Origin: Dickeya zeae NCPPB 2538 | GTDB taxonomy: Bacteria > Pseudomonadota > Gammaproteobacteria > Enterobacterales > Enterobacteriaceae | NCBI RefSeq assembly: GCF_000406165.1 | Contig: NZ_CM001977.1 | Span: 2,116,124 to 2,180,123 of the forward strand | Length of the DNA: 64,000 nucleotides | Direction of reading: 5' to 3' | Shown here: piece by piece, positions 27,668 to 37,107 of the stretch | How positions within the stretch are numbered: position 1 is the stretch's first letter | How the letters are laid out: each line of letters opens with the position of its first letter | Position numbers and translations under genes: made by a program | Notes under the pieces: generated by a model | What the model was told of the DNA's origin: nothing | Seen by the model: only the letters and a program-made list of their open reading frames with translations | The model's database searches: none

Positions 27668-28107
27668 TCAGCCATCGGCGGTTCGGCCCAGGAGCCGAAC
27701 TCCTGTTGACGGATTGACTGCGGATGGGCATGGATAGCCTGCCAGATCAAGGCTTCGCGCCAGGCTGCCTCACTGAGAAAACGGGCGTCTGCCTGGGGTG
27801 TCGGGTTGACCGGGATCCACTGACCGGTATACCACAGCCGTAGCAGGCTGCGTGTGACGGGGCCGAGTGAGGATGATGTCAGCACGGTGTTTTGCAGCCA
27901 GGTGAGCCTTATGGTGTCATCGTCGGGTTGTGCTGAAAAATCGCGCTGCAATTGTTTGAAGGGTAAAGGGGCAGCCTGTTGCAGCCAGTCGAAATAGTCA
28001 TGGGCCAGCCCGGTACCGGTCAGTTCAAATCGACTGAACCCGGTAAGCAGGGCGGAAAGCGTTAGAAAATCATCAAATGCGGTATCGGATTCGCTACTGT
28101 TACTCAT
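27649..28107 (-). CDS. Dehydrogenase small subunit (sorbitol/fructose dehydrogenase type)
   Basis: 152 residues, mostly helical. The pattern FLTLSALLTGFSRFELTGTG, RLWYTGQWIP and the ending W-AHPQSIRQQEFGSWAEPP resembles the small subunit of FAD-dependent sorbitol or fructose dehydrogenases. Members usually start with a Tat signal that carries the complex across the membrane; here the N-terminus is short, acidic and Ser-rich with no such signal. It overlaps the GMC gene, so the two subunits are made together. No cytochrome subunit is near. Confidence 0.75.
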   Translation of the reverse strand: MSNSSESDTAFDDFLTLSALLTGFSRFELTGTGLAHDYFDWLQQAAPLPFKQLQRDFSAQPDDDTIRLTWLQNTVLTSSSLGPVTRSLLRLWYTGQWIPVNPTPQADARFLSEAAWREALIWQAIHAHPQSIRQQEFGSWAEPPMAEWRTRG

Positions 28108-28674
28108 GATGCGTTACCTGTGCCATGTCGTAAACAGCTAAAAGAAACCCGCGCGACTGATCCGGGTGTCAGGCGTCGTGGAATAGGCGATGCTCTCTTT
28201 ATCTTCGTTAATATCGATCTTAATTAATCGTTTTACGGTGATAGGCCGAAAAACGGCATCAGCAACCGGATATGTGAATGCGGATGGTCAGTACGACTGG
28301 CACATACCCAATCGATAACGGCAACTGATATCCCTGGAAGCGGTGCTTTTCTGTCTTCGCCGGAGAGCAGAAGAAACAGAACAGCATCAAGATGGCGGAA
28401 AAAGAACGGGGTGGTCTGTGTTCCTTTTTTTAAATCAACAGCGTGTTTTAAACCGGGCGATTAACGAAAAAGCATGACAATAACAGACATTCGGTACAAC
28501 AGTACGCACCCCGCCAGAAACTATGACGTGAGTGCTGCGTTTTTGCAAGACCAGCCTGATTTATAACGTGATTTTGTCGAAAGGAGTGACCCGAAAAGCG
28601 ACATAATTATTTGATTATGTAAACTTTTGTGCGGGGACGGGCGGAAGGCGGAGCCTGATGCTCCGCCTGAGCCG
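28108..28674. other. Gap between the redox cluster and srfC
   Basis: 567 bases. The left part should contain the promoter of the leftward redox cluster. AT-rich stretches occur near 28200-28235 and 28420-28450. A 9-base hairpin after srfC sits at the right end. Short open frames overlap without coding signs. Confidence 0.5.
28646..28668 (-). terminator. Hairpin after srfC
   Basis: AGGCGGAGC and GCTCCGCCT form a perfect 9-base stem around CTGAT, six bases past the srfC stop. No immediate T-run follows on the minus strand, so termination may be inefficient or Rho-assisted. Confidence 0.6.
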
Positions 28675-31188
28675 TTAGCTTTCCGTGGGTTTGATCTGAC
28701 TGAGGATCGTTCCCAGACGTTCACGTTGTTTTGGCTTGATATCACGACCAGCCGCGTAACCCGCGTTCTGGATAATCATCTCATTGAGACCAATCAACCA
28801 GTCATAGATGTAATACGCGGTATTGTTGACCGGAGTGACGGATAGCTTCGTCAGCCGACGTGAGGCACCAAAATTAGCGACCTGCTTTTCCGGTTTCGCG
28901 AAGATCTTGTTGCCTTTGTTGACGCGACTGTCCGGGCGTAGGGATTCCGATATTTGCTGGAAGCCCAGCCAGGCGACGAAATCACCGAGCACATTCAGTG
29001 CGCGGGATACCTGACGGTCTGCTTTGCTTTCCCGGTTAATCCCTAGCTGACCGGAATCCACCAGCATGATTTGTAATTCGTCTTCGAGTTTCAGACGAAT
29101 ACTGGCGGTAATCAGCTCTTCCACCAGCATTTCGATCGTGGGGCGGTTAATACCCAACAGCTCAATGATGGCGACATTTTCCGGCAAATTGCGCAGGTGA
29201 TTGATCCAGTAACGGTACAGGTTGCGGGCGAACTCCGCCTCATAGCTGTGATTCTCGGCCTGGTCTTCTTCCGTTTGCACAACGGGTACGACGGGCGTTG
29301 GTTTTTCTTCGCTTTCAGCCTGCGCGCTCTCATCACTGAAGAGGTCGATATCCAGCCCAACGCCAAAAGGCTCGTAACTGGCCATCGGCACCGCGGTATC
29401 CGGTGTTTCCTGATAGGCGGCAAAATTACGCGATTGCTGCACTTGTTGCTGCAAATAGAGATGACGCAGCTCATCGCGAGAGGGTAACAGCCGCTCCAGC
29501 AATTCGCCGTGTACGCCGGTTCGTGTCTGCAGCGCCTTGAGCATCGATTCAGCGATGTGTTGCTTGCGTGCTGGATCGTCAGCACCCGCAGGTTGGTACC
29601 AACTGCCGAGCAGGTTATCAGACAGCTCGCGCTGTAATTCGCTCAACTGTTCGTTGATACGCCCCAGTTTGACCTCGCGGCGGACTTCGGTATCCAGCCA
29701 GGCAGTCATACGGTTGATGCCGCGCTTGTCCATCGCCAGCATGGTGCCCCAGGCATCGCCGGGGTTACCCACATAGCGCTGCACCGCTTCATCGTTGTTA
29801 TGGCCATGAGTGAAACGCCTGTCATGGCGGGTGACCGCCCAAATCAGGCCAGGCTTACGGCGACTGCGGATTTGCGGGTTTTCCCCCTGGGTATGGCGAA
29901 CCCAAAAGTCCAGCGCACGGCCAACGTGGCGCACATCCGCTTTACAGGCTGCGGCGGTACACACCATCAGCAGATTCATTTCCTGATCGTCGGTATAGCG
30001 TTCCAGCAAATAAGCGCGCTTGGCGCGCAGCAACGTTCGGGATAACGGGTGCGGTTTGAGCCGCAACAGGCGGTCCGGGTTATCGTCATCCACCTCCGCT
30101 TCGGGTTCATCCTGCAGGCTAAAGCCTGGGAAATCGAGTAGATCGACCTGACCGAACAGGGTTTCTTTCGGCGGTGACAGCAGTGGAACCAGCACTTCGG
30201 CTGTCAGCATAATCAGTTCTGCCAGTGACAGTTCTACGCCGCGAGCAGCACGACCATTCACAATAGGGCGTACCTGTACGCTCAGGTCGGAAGGGCTATT
30301 CAGGCGGTCGAACTGACTGGCATTAAAAATACCGCTGTCCGGTTGCAACGCTTCGTCCACCAGCAGGCTAATCGGTGCCAGTACTTTACGGGCGCCGGAG
30401 AGCTGCTCCAGCGTGTGGGCAAAATGGCGATACAGCGAGGTGTAGTCTGCGCGTTCGCCCCACAGCACCGAGAACAGGCTGGCGCGATCGTCGATACTGA
30501 GGTGTGGCGCCAGTTCGACCGCCAGCGGCCAGAACTTGCGTTCCAGTGGTTTTTGTCGCCGGGCATCATGACGCGTCAGGTAATCCCATAATGCCACCAC
30601 ATCATCGCTGCTCAGCCCGGTCACCGGCTCCTGTTGGCGGTGCAGCGACAGGGTTTTCAGGTGTTCGGCAATATGCTGCTCATCCAGTTCCGCCGTGTCA
30701 TTCTGAGCATCTTCCAGAATGAAGGAATAAGCCATAATACGGGCGACATCGGCTTCGTTAAGCAACTGGAGTTGCACCGGGTTTGGCGTATTTTTGCCTT
30801 CAACCTGACGGGTAAAACGGGTGACAAACGCCGGTTGCTGGTTGTCCGGGTTGATATTTTTCTGGTAATCCAGCGTGACGCCGCCGACGGACGTTTCGAT
30901 TCGACCGTTTTCTCCGCCAGCCAGTGATGTCAGCAGGTAGGTTTTCCCCCCCTGAGCCAAACCGAACATCCCCATGGCGATCTCTTTGAGCGATGACTCG
31001 GACAGCCCACGGGCTTTGTTGCGACAACGGCGCAATTTAATGATCAGCCGGTCGGCTTCCATATCCAGACGAGGGACGTTGCGCCGGGTCTCTTCTACCC
31101 AGGCAATCGCCTGATCCACGCCTTGCGAAACGGACTGTAACTGACGGCTGAGGCGGCTCGACAACTGTTTGGGCGTTAATGGTTTCAT
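28675..31188 (-). CDS. srfC: SrfC family P-loop (dynamin-like) protein
   Basis: 837 residues. A helical N-terminus precedes the P-loop GLAQGGKT (residues 76-83); a later VDLLDFPGFSL gives a DxxG-type switch, so a GTPase fold with dynamin-like size is likely. Long helical stretches and an acidic region near 595-620 follow. It overlaps srfB by four bases (ATGA). In Salmonella srfC belongs to an SsrB-regulated set and is annotated as a putative virulence effector; its mechanism is not settled. Confidence 0.87.
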   Translation of the reverse strand: MKPLTPKQLSSRLSRQLQSVSQGVDQAIAWVEETRRNVPRLDMEADRLIIKLRRCRNKARGLSESSLKEIAMGMFGLAQGGKTYLLTSLAGGENGRIETSVGGVTLDYQKNINPDNQQPAFVTRFTRQVEGKNTPNPVQLQLLNEADVARIMAYSFILEDAQNDTAELDEQHIAEHLKTLSLHRQQEPVTGLSSDDVVALWDYLTRHDARRQKPLERKFWPLAVELAPHLSIDDRASLFSVLWGERADYTSLYRHFAHTLEQLSGARKVLAPISLLVDEALQPDSGIFNASQFDRLNSPSDLSVQVRPIVNGRAARGVELSLAELIMLTAEVLVPLLSPPKETLFGQVDLLDFPGFSLQDEPEAEVDDDNPDRLLRLKPHPLSRTLLRAKRAYLLERYTDDQEMNLLMVCTAAACKADVRHVGRALDFWVRHTQGENPQIRSRRKPGLIWAVTRHDRRFTHGHNNDEAVQRYVGNPGDAWGTMLAMDKRGINRMTAWLDTEVRREVKLGRINEQLSELQRELSDNLLGSWYQPAGADDPARKQHIAESMLKALQTRTGVHGELLERLLPSRDELRHLYLQQQVQQSRNFAAYQETPDTAVPMASYEPFGVGLDIDLFSDESAQAESEEKPTPVVPVVQTEEDQAENHSYEAEFARNLYRYWINHLRNLPENVAIIELLGINRPTIEMLVEELITASIRLKLEDELQIMLVDSGQLGINRESKADRQVSRALNVLGDFVAWLGFQQISESLRPDSRVNKGNKIFAKPEKQVANFGASRRLTKLSVTPVNNTAYYIYDWLIGLNEMIIQNAGYAAGRDIKPKQRERLGTILSQIKPTES

Positions 31189-34175
31189 TTCTTGAAGACG
31201 CTCCCGCTATCGATCCAGTAATGTGCCATGCCGGAAACCGTGCTGGATAAGGTATTCAGTTTTAACCTCAATTGATGCGGTGAAATAGTATTTCCCGACC
31301 CCAACACCGCACTGGCTATTTCAACGCGTTCTGGTGTGGGGTTATCGTCACCCGGTACGACTTTCAGGCGCACATGCAGGACGCTGTCACCCGCGACTTT
31401 ACGCGCCAGCTCCGGGTCGACTATCGACAGTGAATAGAGTGGCGAAGCGGGCCAACGCTCGTTATCCAACTGGCGGAAGCCAAGGCACAGCGAACCGCGG
31501 ACTTCAAAACCGGGTTGGTCATCCAGCGTGAAATCCGCATCATCCAGATCGATATCGTTATAGTAGACGTTATCGGTGGTGAGTGTGTTGGTGTTGTCGA
31601 GCATGCCAAGATAACGCACGGTGGAATAGGGCTCGAAATCCCCGGCTTTGAAGTAGAAGCCGGGCAGGCGCAGATCCAGCGCCAGTAGGCATAACATGGC
31701 CCCCACCGCCGCGGTGGATTTCGGGTTTTCAATGCGACCGCGCTTGTTAAACGGGTACCAGTCGCTGGTGTGATAGCCATCGAGCGACATCATGCGGTTA
31801 ATCGGCAGCGGTTGCAGATGGCGGAACAACGCCTGAATGCCCGGGAAACGGGACGGCCGACCGGTCAGCAGCAGCACATCGCAGGCGTACAGAGACACCA
31901 CTTCCGACATCAAGCGCAAATGCTGGGTGATACTCATGCGGTTAGCCAGAAACTCGCTGTGTAGCTTGCTAAGACGCAGAATCAGTGGCACTTGCAGAAT
32001 GTCGAACGGGGTTTCCTCATCCGGCAATTCGCGTTGGATCTCGGTGTTGACGTACTCCAGCACCTTACGTGTCGGTGTTTGCGACAGCATTTCACCGAAC
32101 GTGGTGTCGATTTCCGCATTCAGGTCGAGCGGGTCGAATCGCTCATAGGCTTCCAGAATCGCCTGCCCGATAGGAATGAACATTTGCAGTGTGACCTGCT
32201 GACGCAGTGTCAACTGACCATCCATACGGCCTTCACTGCCAAACAGGCGGGTCATCAGGCTATCCGGACTGGTAACACCGGCTTTTTTCAACGCTGCCTG
32301 CAAGGCTGGCAGGACATACAACTGGATCACGTCCAGCAAAATGTCATCGCCAGCGACTTTGAACCCTTCACGGAACAGTAGGCGAGGGATGATTTTGACG
32401 TTGCTGCCGACACCGTCATCCAGCCAGTACTGGGTGATCGCCAAATCGGTGGTACCGCCACCAATATCGATAGACGCGATGCGCAAGGTTTTACCCGGCT
32501 GCTCGTCATCCGCCAGCTCTTTATCCGGCCGCGCCATACTGGCGAAAAAGGCCTCCGCCCGGCCACCGAAATTCACTTGTGCTTCGTTATAGAGGTACAC
32601 CATCTGCCCGCAGGTGGCTTCATCCCACTCCATTTGCACGTCAGGCACCGGTACCGTGCTGCGGCGCTTGTCGTCCGCCGTCAGGAACTCATCATCGGCC
32701 GGGTGCCAGCCCATCGCTTTCCACACCAGTCCGATCGCTTCGATCATGCGACGGCGGAAAATTTCACGCTCTGGCTTGGGCATGGCTGAAGGCAGGGTCA
32801 GAATAATATTGCGCAACTGACGCGGCGCATTGGCATGAATCATCTTCAGACGCTGGGCCGCGCTATTCATTTGCATCAGCGCTTGTGCCAGCAACTCGGA
32901 GAGCATGAATGTCATGACCGAACTGCGGCTGTAGTGAGGGTCGAACACCGGCAGGCGTTCATCCAGCGGTAAGCTGAACAGGGGCTGACCTTCATCGTTG
33001 ACCAGCATGGTCAACGGCATGGCGGTCGCCAGCGGTTCCTGCTGGCGCGGGCTGGTTGTCTGGCTAAAGCGCCAGCCCGGCACATACGGCTCTTCATCCC
33101 ACAGATAGCGACGTGGGCTGGAAATACCACTGGAACCTTCGGTTCCCTGACGCTGTAGCGCCAGGCGGCTGGCTTCGCGGCCAACACGGGTAATGGATGG
33201 CCAGACAAACGCGTCGTCGCGCCCGCTTTCAAAGGAGAAGTTTTGCTTACCGAAACGCGCCTGGGCGAATTCCACCCGGCTGTCGAACAACTCATTGTAC
33301 AAATAATGAGGCTGGCTCAAATCGCGAATCTGCAATTCGTAGGTCTGCCGCAAGCCGTTGCTCTCATCGGCATGATCTTCCACCAGGATCCCGGCGGTAT
33401 GGGAGTTGCCGACATCCAGTATCAGGTCCACGTTAATGGCAGGTTCTTTCAAGGTACCGCTGGTGATCCGGATTTCCGGTACATCCAGCAGTGTCGCCAT
33501 AATATCCAGCAGATTCAGGTAATGCGCCTGATATTCGAATTCACGCAGGTTCTGGCGGATATCTCGAGGTTTGCGGTTTTCCACCGTGAGTGCTTGCTGC
33601 GAAAAGGTTTCGCGCAACCAGCCATCTACCCAGGTCTGATCGAGAAAATCATCCAGTTCTTCGCTGTGGTAAGCCAGCGTGAACAGTCGCCCGGCGTTGA
33701 TATCGTTCTCGCTGGGGGCCAGCGTTTCCAGGTCATGGCTTTCCGGGTAAACACGGGTATCGAACGCCAGACAAATCCGGTGAGTGTTGCCGTCATCGTC
33801 CGGTTCGTCGAGCTCCAGCACTTGTACTCGTGCCCAGTTATTCGGGCCGCCCATAAAGGTACGTGGTGGGTTAAAGCGGAAGAAGGGTAACGGTAACCAC
33901 GCATTGCTCAGTAAGTGGAGAGACTGCTCCAGCGTATAACTGGATTCCGGGTTAACTGCTTCCGGCAGCACCTGCATCGCGCTCGGCAGGGTGTATTTTC
34001 CGCTGTGTTCGTTATAGGTCAGTCGCAGCAACGGCCCATTGGCGCTTTTGCGCACGAAACGATTGGCGAATCCGGCGCGGGCTGGCGTGAGCTTCAACGC
34101 AAAGTCAAGAAACTGAATACCGCTATTTTGAATCAGCGTAATGTGTTGTTTGTAATCTGTCAGGGTTGCCAGCAT
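31185..34175 (-). CDS. srfB: SrfB family actin/Hsp70-fold ATPase
   Basis: 996 residues. Two nucleotide-binding signatures of the actin/Hsp70 superfamily are visible: NVDLILDVGNSHTAGILVED (about 250-270) and IASIDIGGGTTDLAITQYW (about 562-580). A third conserved region lies around LLLTGRPSRFPGIQALF. The first 240 residues are a family-specific extension. It is encoded two bases after srfA and overlaps srfC, so the three products should be made together and may form one complex. No signal peptide or membrane helix is present. Confidence 0.9.
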   Translation of the reverse strand: MLATLTDYKQHITLIQNSGIQFLDFALKLTPARAGFANRFVRKSANGPLLRLTYNEHSGKYTLPSAMQVLPEAVNPESSYTLEQSLHLLSNAWLPLPFFRFNPPRTFMGGPNNWARVQVLELDEPDDDGNTHRICLAFDTRVYPESHDLETLAPSENDINAGRLFTLAYHSEELDDFLDQTWVDGWLRETFSQQALTVENRKPRDIRQNLREFEYQAHYLNLLDIMATLLDVPEIRITSGTLKEPAINVDLILDVGNSHTAGILVEDHADESNGLRQTYELQIRDLSQPHYLYNELFDSRVEFAQARFGKQNFSFESGRDDAFVWPSITRVGREASRLALQRQGTEGSSGISSPRRYLWDEEPYVPGWRFSQTTSPRQQEPLATAMPLTMLVNDEGQPLFSLPLDERLPVFDPHYSRSSVMTFMLSELLAQALMQMNSAAQRLKMIHANAPRQLRNIILTLPSAMPKPEREIFRRRMIEAIGLVWKAMGWHPADDEFLTADDKRRSTVPVPDVQMEWDEATCGQMVYLYNEAQVNFGGRAEAFFASMARPDKELADDEQPGKTLRIASIDIGGGTTDLAITQYWLDDGVGSNVKIIPRLLFREGFKVAGDDILLDVIQLYVLPALQAALKKAGVTSPDSLMTRLFGSEGRMDGQLTLRQQVTLQMFIPIGQAILEAYERFDPLDLNAEIDTTFGEMLSQTPTRKVLEYVNTEIQRELPDEETPFDILQVPLILRLSKLHSEFLANRMSITQHLRLMSEVVSLYACDVLLLTGRPSRFPGIQALFRHLQPLPINRMMSLDGYHTSDWYPFNKRGRIENPKSTAAVGAMLCLLALDLRLPGFYFKAGDFEPYSTVRYLGMLDNTNTLTTDNVYYNDIDLDDADFTLDDQPGFEVRGSLCLGFRQLDNERWPASPLYSLSIVDPELARKVAGDSVLHVRLKVVPGDDNPTPERVEIASAVLGSGNTISPHQLRLKLNTLSSTVSGMAHYWIDSGSVFKK

Positions 34176-34177
34176 GG

Positions 34178-35491
34178 TTATTTACTCTCACGCTTAATCG
34201 TCATCGGTAGCACAGTGTCGGCATCATAGCGGCCTTTACATTCAGCAGCCTCGCTCGACTCCTGTCGGGTACAGACGATTTCCGGCATCGGATAGCGGGA
34301 ACCATCGCTGCAGCGCGCACGGTAGCGGCTGTTGATCACCAGATTGCCGGATTGATGCAACCCGGCCTCCACCTCTGCCTGACAGGTGATGTTGTCGCCA
34401 TAGGTAAAGTGCACCCGGCCTTTGCCGTTTTTGAGCTGATAGCGCAATACCGGCGGCTTACCGGTCAGCGGGTTTTTCACCGACAGTGTGGCTTGCCAGT
34501 TGCCATCCAGGAAGCGGATGGAGCCGATTTTCACTGCGTCGGCCGGCATCACCAGCGCGCCTTTCGGCGCGGCGGCCATTTCTACTGCCGCTGGCGGTGC
34601 TTTCTCTTCCGCTTTTTTCTGTGGTTCAGCCGTGACGGGCTGTGGCAGCAGTGTGGCCACATTTAATGGCAGATTGGGTTGTGGGAGTGCATCCGGCGGC
34701 GTTGCACCCAGTGCACGTTTTTCCGGTTTGATAGCAGTCACGGCAGACGGCGCGTTGCTTTCAGGGTGGGAAACACAGCCGCGAATCTGAAACGCCAGCG
34801 TCGCCAGTAGCGCGACACCCGGCCCCAGAACCCAAGGACTGGTCCAGACACGGCGTGCCGACAGCGGAGCAGGAGGTGCTGCGACCGGCTCGGCAATCAC
34901 GACGGGTTCTGGTTCGACGACGGGCGGCGGCGGTAACTCCGGTTCGGGCTCGGCAATGTGTACCGTGACTTCCGGCAGCGGTTCCGGTTCCGGAACTGGC
35001 TCAGGGAGTTCAACCGGACGCAGGCACTCCAGCACATCCTGGCGAGATTTTTTGCCCAGGCTGACGAATCCCCAGAAGGTAATAACCGGTTTATCGTCGA
35101 CCAGATACACATGATTGGAGCCCGGAAACTGAAAGGCTTTCGACAACAATACGCCGAAAAGTTTTTGTGCCGGTTTGTCGGACTGGCGCGCTCGTTCGCT
35201 GATCGCGTCAACCGTGTTGAGATAGTTTTCCAGCAGCGTCAACGCCTGCTCGCGTTGTTCGTCGCTGGCTGCCATCCAGGAAGTAATTTTACCGGAGAAG
35301 GGGGAATACCAGTCGATGCGATCGCCATCCTCATTAGGCTGAGGAATAGCCAGACAATCAGCGATGGGCTGTTGTTTGCGAAGACGCAGTGTTTCCCGTA
35401 GTTGTAGCGCCGAAGTATAAACGGGCTGGCCGTTCTCTCCCAACGCAAGAAAATCGTCTAAATTTCCACTGCGTAAAAATAATTTTGCCAC
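34178..35491 (-). CDS. srfA: SrfA family membrane-anchored protein
   Basis: 437 residues. A cytoplasmic N-terminal domain (1-160) is followed by a Pro/Glu-rich linker (160-212), one membrane helix (about 219-238, WVLGPGVALLATLAF) and a C-terminal domain (about 315-437) rich in beta strands with cysteines at NITCQAE, YRARCSDG, EIVCTRQ and AAECKGR that suit an oxidising periplasm. It is the first gene of srfABC and likely anchors SrfB and SrfC to the inner membrane; that is inference from topology. Confidence 0.87.
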   Translation of the reverse strand: MAKLFLRSGNLDDFLALGENGQPVYTSALQLRETLRLRKQQPIADCLAIPQPNEDGDRIDWYSPFSGKITSWMAASDEQREQALTLLENYLNTVDAISERARQSDKPAQKLFGVLLSKAFQFPGSNHVYLVDDKPVITFWGFVSLGKKSRQDVLECLRPVELPEPVPEPEPLPEVTVHIAEPEPELPPPPVVEPEPVVIAEPVAAPPAPLSARRVWTSPWVLGPGVALLATLAFQIRGCVSHPESNAPSAVTAIKPEKRALGATPPDALPQPNLPLNVATLLPQPVTAEPQKKAEEKAPPAAVEMAAAPKGALVMPADAVKIGSIRFLDGNWQATLSVKNPLTGKPPVLRYQLKNGKGRVHFTYGDNITCQAEVEAGLHQSGNLVINSRYRARCSDGSRYPMPEIVCTRQESSEAAECKGRYDADTVLPMTIKRESK

Positions 35492-35635
35492 GCCAAAGAG
35501 ACCCTTTGTGATAAACCGTCAAGGCAGAAAATCGTGTCCACTGTCTGCGATTATAATTCTGATGGGCACGAATCAAATAAGTAAAGAAGTGACAAATATG
35601 ACAAATATTTGCGTCATCAGCTCTCTGAAAAAGCA

Positions 35636-35655
35636 ATATCGCATAAGTGCGATAT
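35636..35655. promoter_or_regulatory. Palindrome between srfA and qorB
   Basis: ATATCGCATAAGTGCGATAT is a perfect repeat of 8-base arms around TAAG, 145 bases upstream of srfA and 246 upstream of qorB. Its form suits a dimeric regulator; the regulator is unknown. Confidence 0.55.
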
Positions 35656-35777
35656 GACTGAAACTAAAAAACCGGCTGAGAGCCATCTTACAGATTACCC
35701 TGCAACACGTCAGCAGGAAGCCGGTAGCTGGGATGTTGTGATGATGCTCGCATTGTTATTTCACACTAACATTTTTG

Positions 35778-35791
35778 TTAGTACTTACTAA
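35778..35791. promoter_or_regulatory. Operator-like palindrome upstream of qorB
   Basis: TTAGTACTTACTAA has perfect 6-base arms around CT. It overlaps a second repeat, ACTAACATTTTTGTTAGT at 35765-35782. Redox-sensing HxlR regulators control quinone reductase genes through short palindromes of this kind, so a QorR-like protein is a reasonable candidate. Confidence 0.5.
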
Positions 35792-35900
35792 AAGTGAGTT
35801 CAGGCCATATGCTGCAGATATGAGTTTCAACCGGATACCGAGGTTTAGGATATACGGGCTGAAGCGTGCAGCGGTATTTCCCCATAAACAGGAGTACACG

Positions 35901-36758
35901 ATGTTTGCGATTACAGGAGCAACAGGCCAGTTAGGCCGTTTAGTGATTGATACTCTGGCGAAATCAGTACCGACAGCGCACATCATTGCTGTGGTTCGCG
36001 ATCCAGCGAAAGCCAGTGGACTGGCGTCGAAAGGGATCCATGTGCGTTATGGCGATTACGATCGACCACAAACACTGGTCAAGGCACTGAGCGGGGTCGA
36101 AAAGCTGTTGTTGATTTCCTCCAGTGAGGTGGGCAAGCGCGAAACGCAACATAAAGCTGTTATTGACGCAGCTAAAGCGGCAGGTGTCAGTCTTATCGTC
36201 TACACCAGTTTGCTGCATGCCGACACGTCTCCACTCGGACTGGCGGCGGAGCATCTGGCGACGGAAGCGGCGTTAAAGGCTTCCGGCATTCCTCATGTGA
36301 TTTTGCGTAACGGCTGGTATACCGAAAACTATGCCGCCAGCATTGCCCCGGCGTTGGCGCATGGCGCGTTTGTCGGCGCGGCTGGTGAGGGCCGTATCGC
36401 GTCGGCGGCACGTAGTGATTATGCACAGGCGGCGGCTCTCATGCTGCAATTGGGCGGTCAAGCCGGCAAAACTTATGAACTGGCCGGTGACAATAGCTAT
36501 ACGCTGGCGGAGTTTACCGCCGAAATCGCCCGGCAGAGTGGCAAACCATTACAGTATGTCAACCTGTCGCAAGCCGATTTCGCCAACGCCTTAAAAGGCG
36601 CAGGCTTGCCGGGTGGTCTTGCCGATATGCTGGCTGATTCGGATGCAGGGGCGGAAAAAGGCGGCTTGTTTGATGATAAGAACGCGCTGGCCGCGCTGCT
36701 GGGCCATCCGACCACGCCGTATGCCGAAGTCATCCGTAGTACGCTGGCGTCGTTGTAA
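35901..36758 (+). CDS. qorB: NAD(P)H:quinone oxidoreductase 2
   Basis: 285 residues from the ATG at 35901, preceded by CAGGAG; the frame continues upstream without a start signal. The Rossmann motif GATGQLG is at residues 6-12, and YTSLLHADTSPLGLA plus GLPGGLADMLADSDAGAEKGGL are near-identical to E. coli QorB (YtfG). The enzyme reduces quinones with NADPH, protecting against redox-cycling compounds, which are abundant in wounded plant tissue. It is a single gene with its own terminator. Confidence 0.95.
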   Translation: MFAITGATGQLGRLVIDTLAKSVPTAHIIAVVRDPAKASGLASKGIHVRYGDYDRPQTLVKALSGVEKLLLISSSEVGKRETQHKAVIDAAKAAGVSLIVYTSLLHADTSPLGLAAEHLATEAALKASGIPHVILRNGWYTENYAASIAPALAHGAFVGAAGEGRIASAARSDYAQAAALMLQLGGQAGKTYELAGDNSYTLAEFTAEIARQSGKPLQYVNLSQADFANALKGAGLPGGLADMLADSDAGAEKGGLFDDKNALAALLGHPTTPYAEVIRSTLASL

Positions 36759-36804
36759 TTGATGATTTTGTCGTTGTCATTGATAAGTGAGTGATGCTCT
36801 GACG

Positions 36805-36836
36805 TGGTGCGTTTGGTTACTTACGCACCATTTTTT
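36805..36836 (+). terminator. qorB terminator
   Basis: TGGTGCGT and ACGCACCA form an 8-base stem, directly followed by six T residues. Confidence 0.88.
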
Positions 36837-36837
36837 A

Positions 36838-37107
36838 TTCTGCTAATTTTTCCTTCCTCAATCTTCTGTCTGGTTTTTTTTTGGCAGCCTGAATTGTCTG
36901 TAACAAAACATCGATTTTCTTGATGAAATCTTGTCATTTTATTTCTGTTTTACTAACCTGTTTGTGTTGTCAGGCTATGCTGCCTGAATAGTTGATTCAT
37001 GCCTAACAGGGAACATTCGCTTTTAACAGAAAAAGTGAATGGTGGGTGTTCAGCGAGAGTTTTATGAATTACGCGCTGACAACGCGTGTATTTATAAAAA
37101 GATGTTG
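36838..37107. other. Gap upstream of the prtG repeat
   Basis: AT-rich, non-coding DNA between the qorB terminator and the foldback repeat. Candidate promoter elements for prtG may lie here, but I cannot single one out. Confidence 0.4.

Larger units (their letters stand above)
35492..35900. other. Divergent control region, srfA / qorB
   Basis: 409 bases of AT-rich DNA with two palindromes (35636-35655 and 35778-35791) and a tandem TGACAAATA repeat at 35590-35607. The 61-codon frame at 35609-35791 is not protein-like. No HxlR-type regulator gene is present, although qorB is divergent from one in E. coli. Confidence 0.55.

Noticed and set aside
31185..34175. SrfB considered as a DnaK-type chaperone
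   Set aside because: It has the nucleotide-binding signatures but not the Hsp70 substrate domain, and the operon context is srfABC.
35609..35791. Small frame upstream of qorB where an HxlR regulator might be expected
   Set aside because: The translation has none of the HxlR winged-helix features and the frame overlaps the palindromes.
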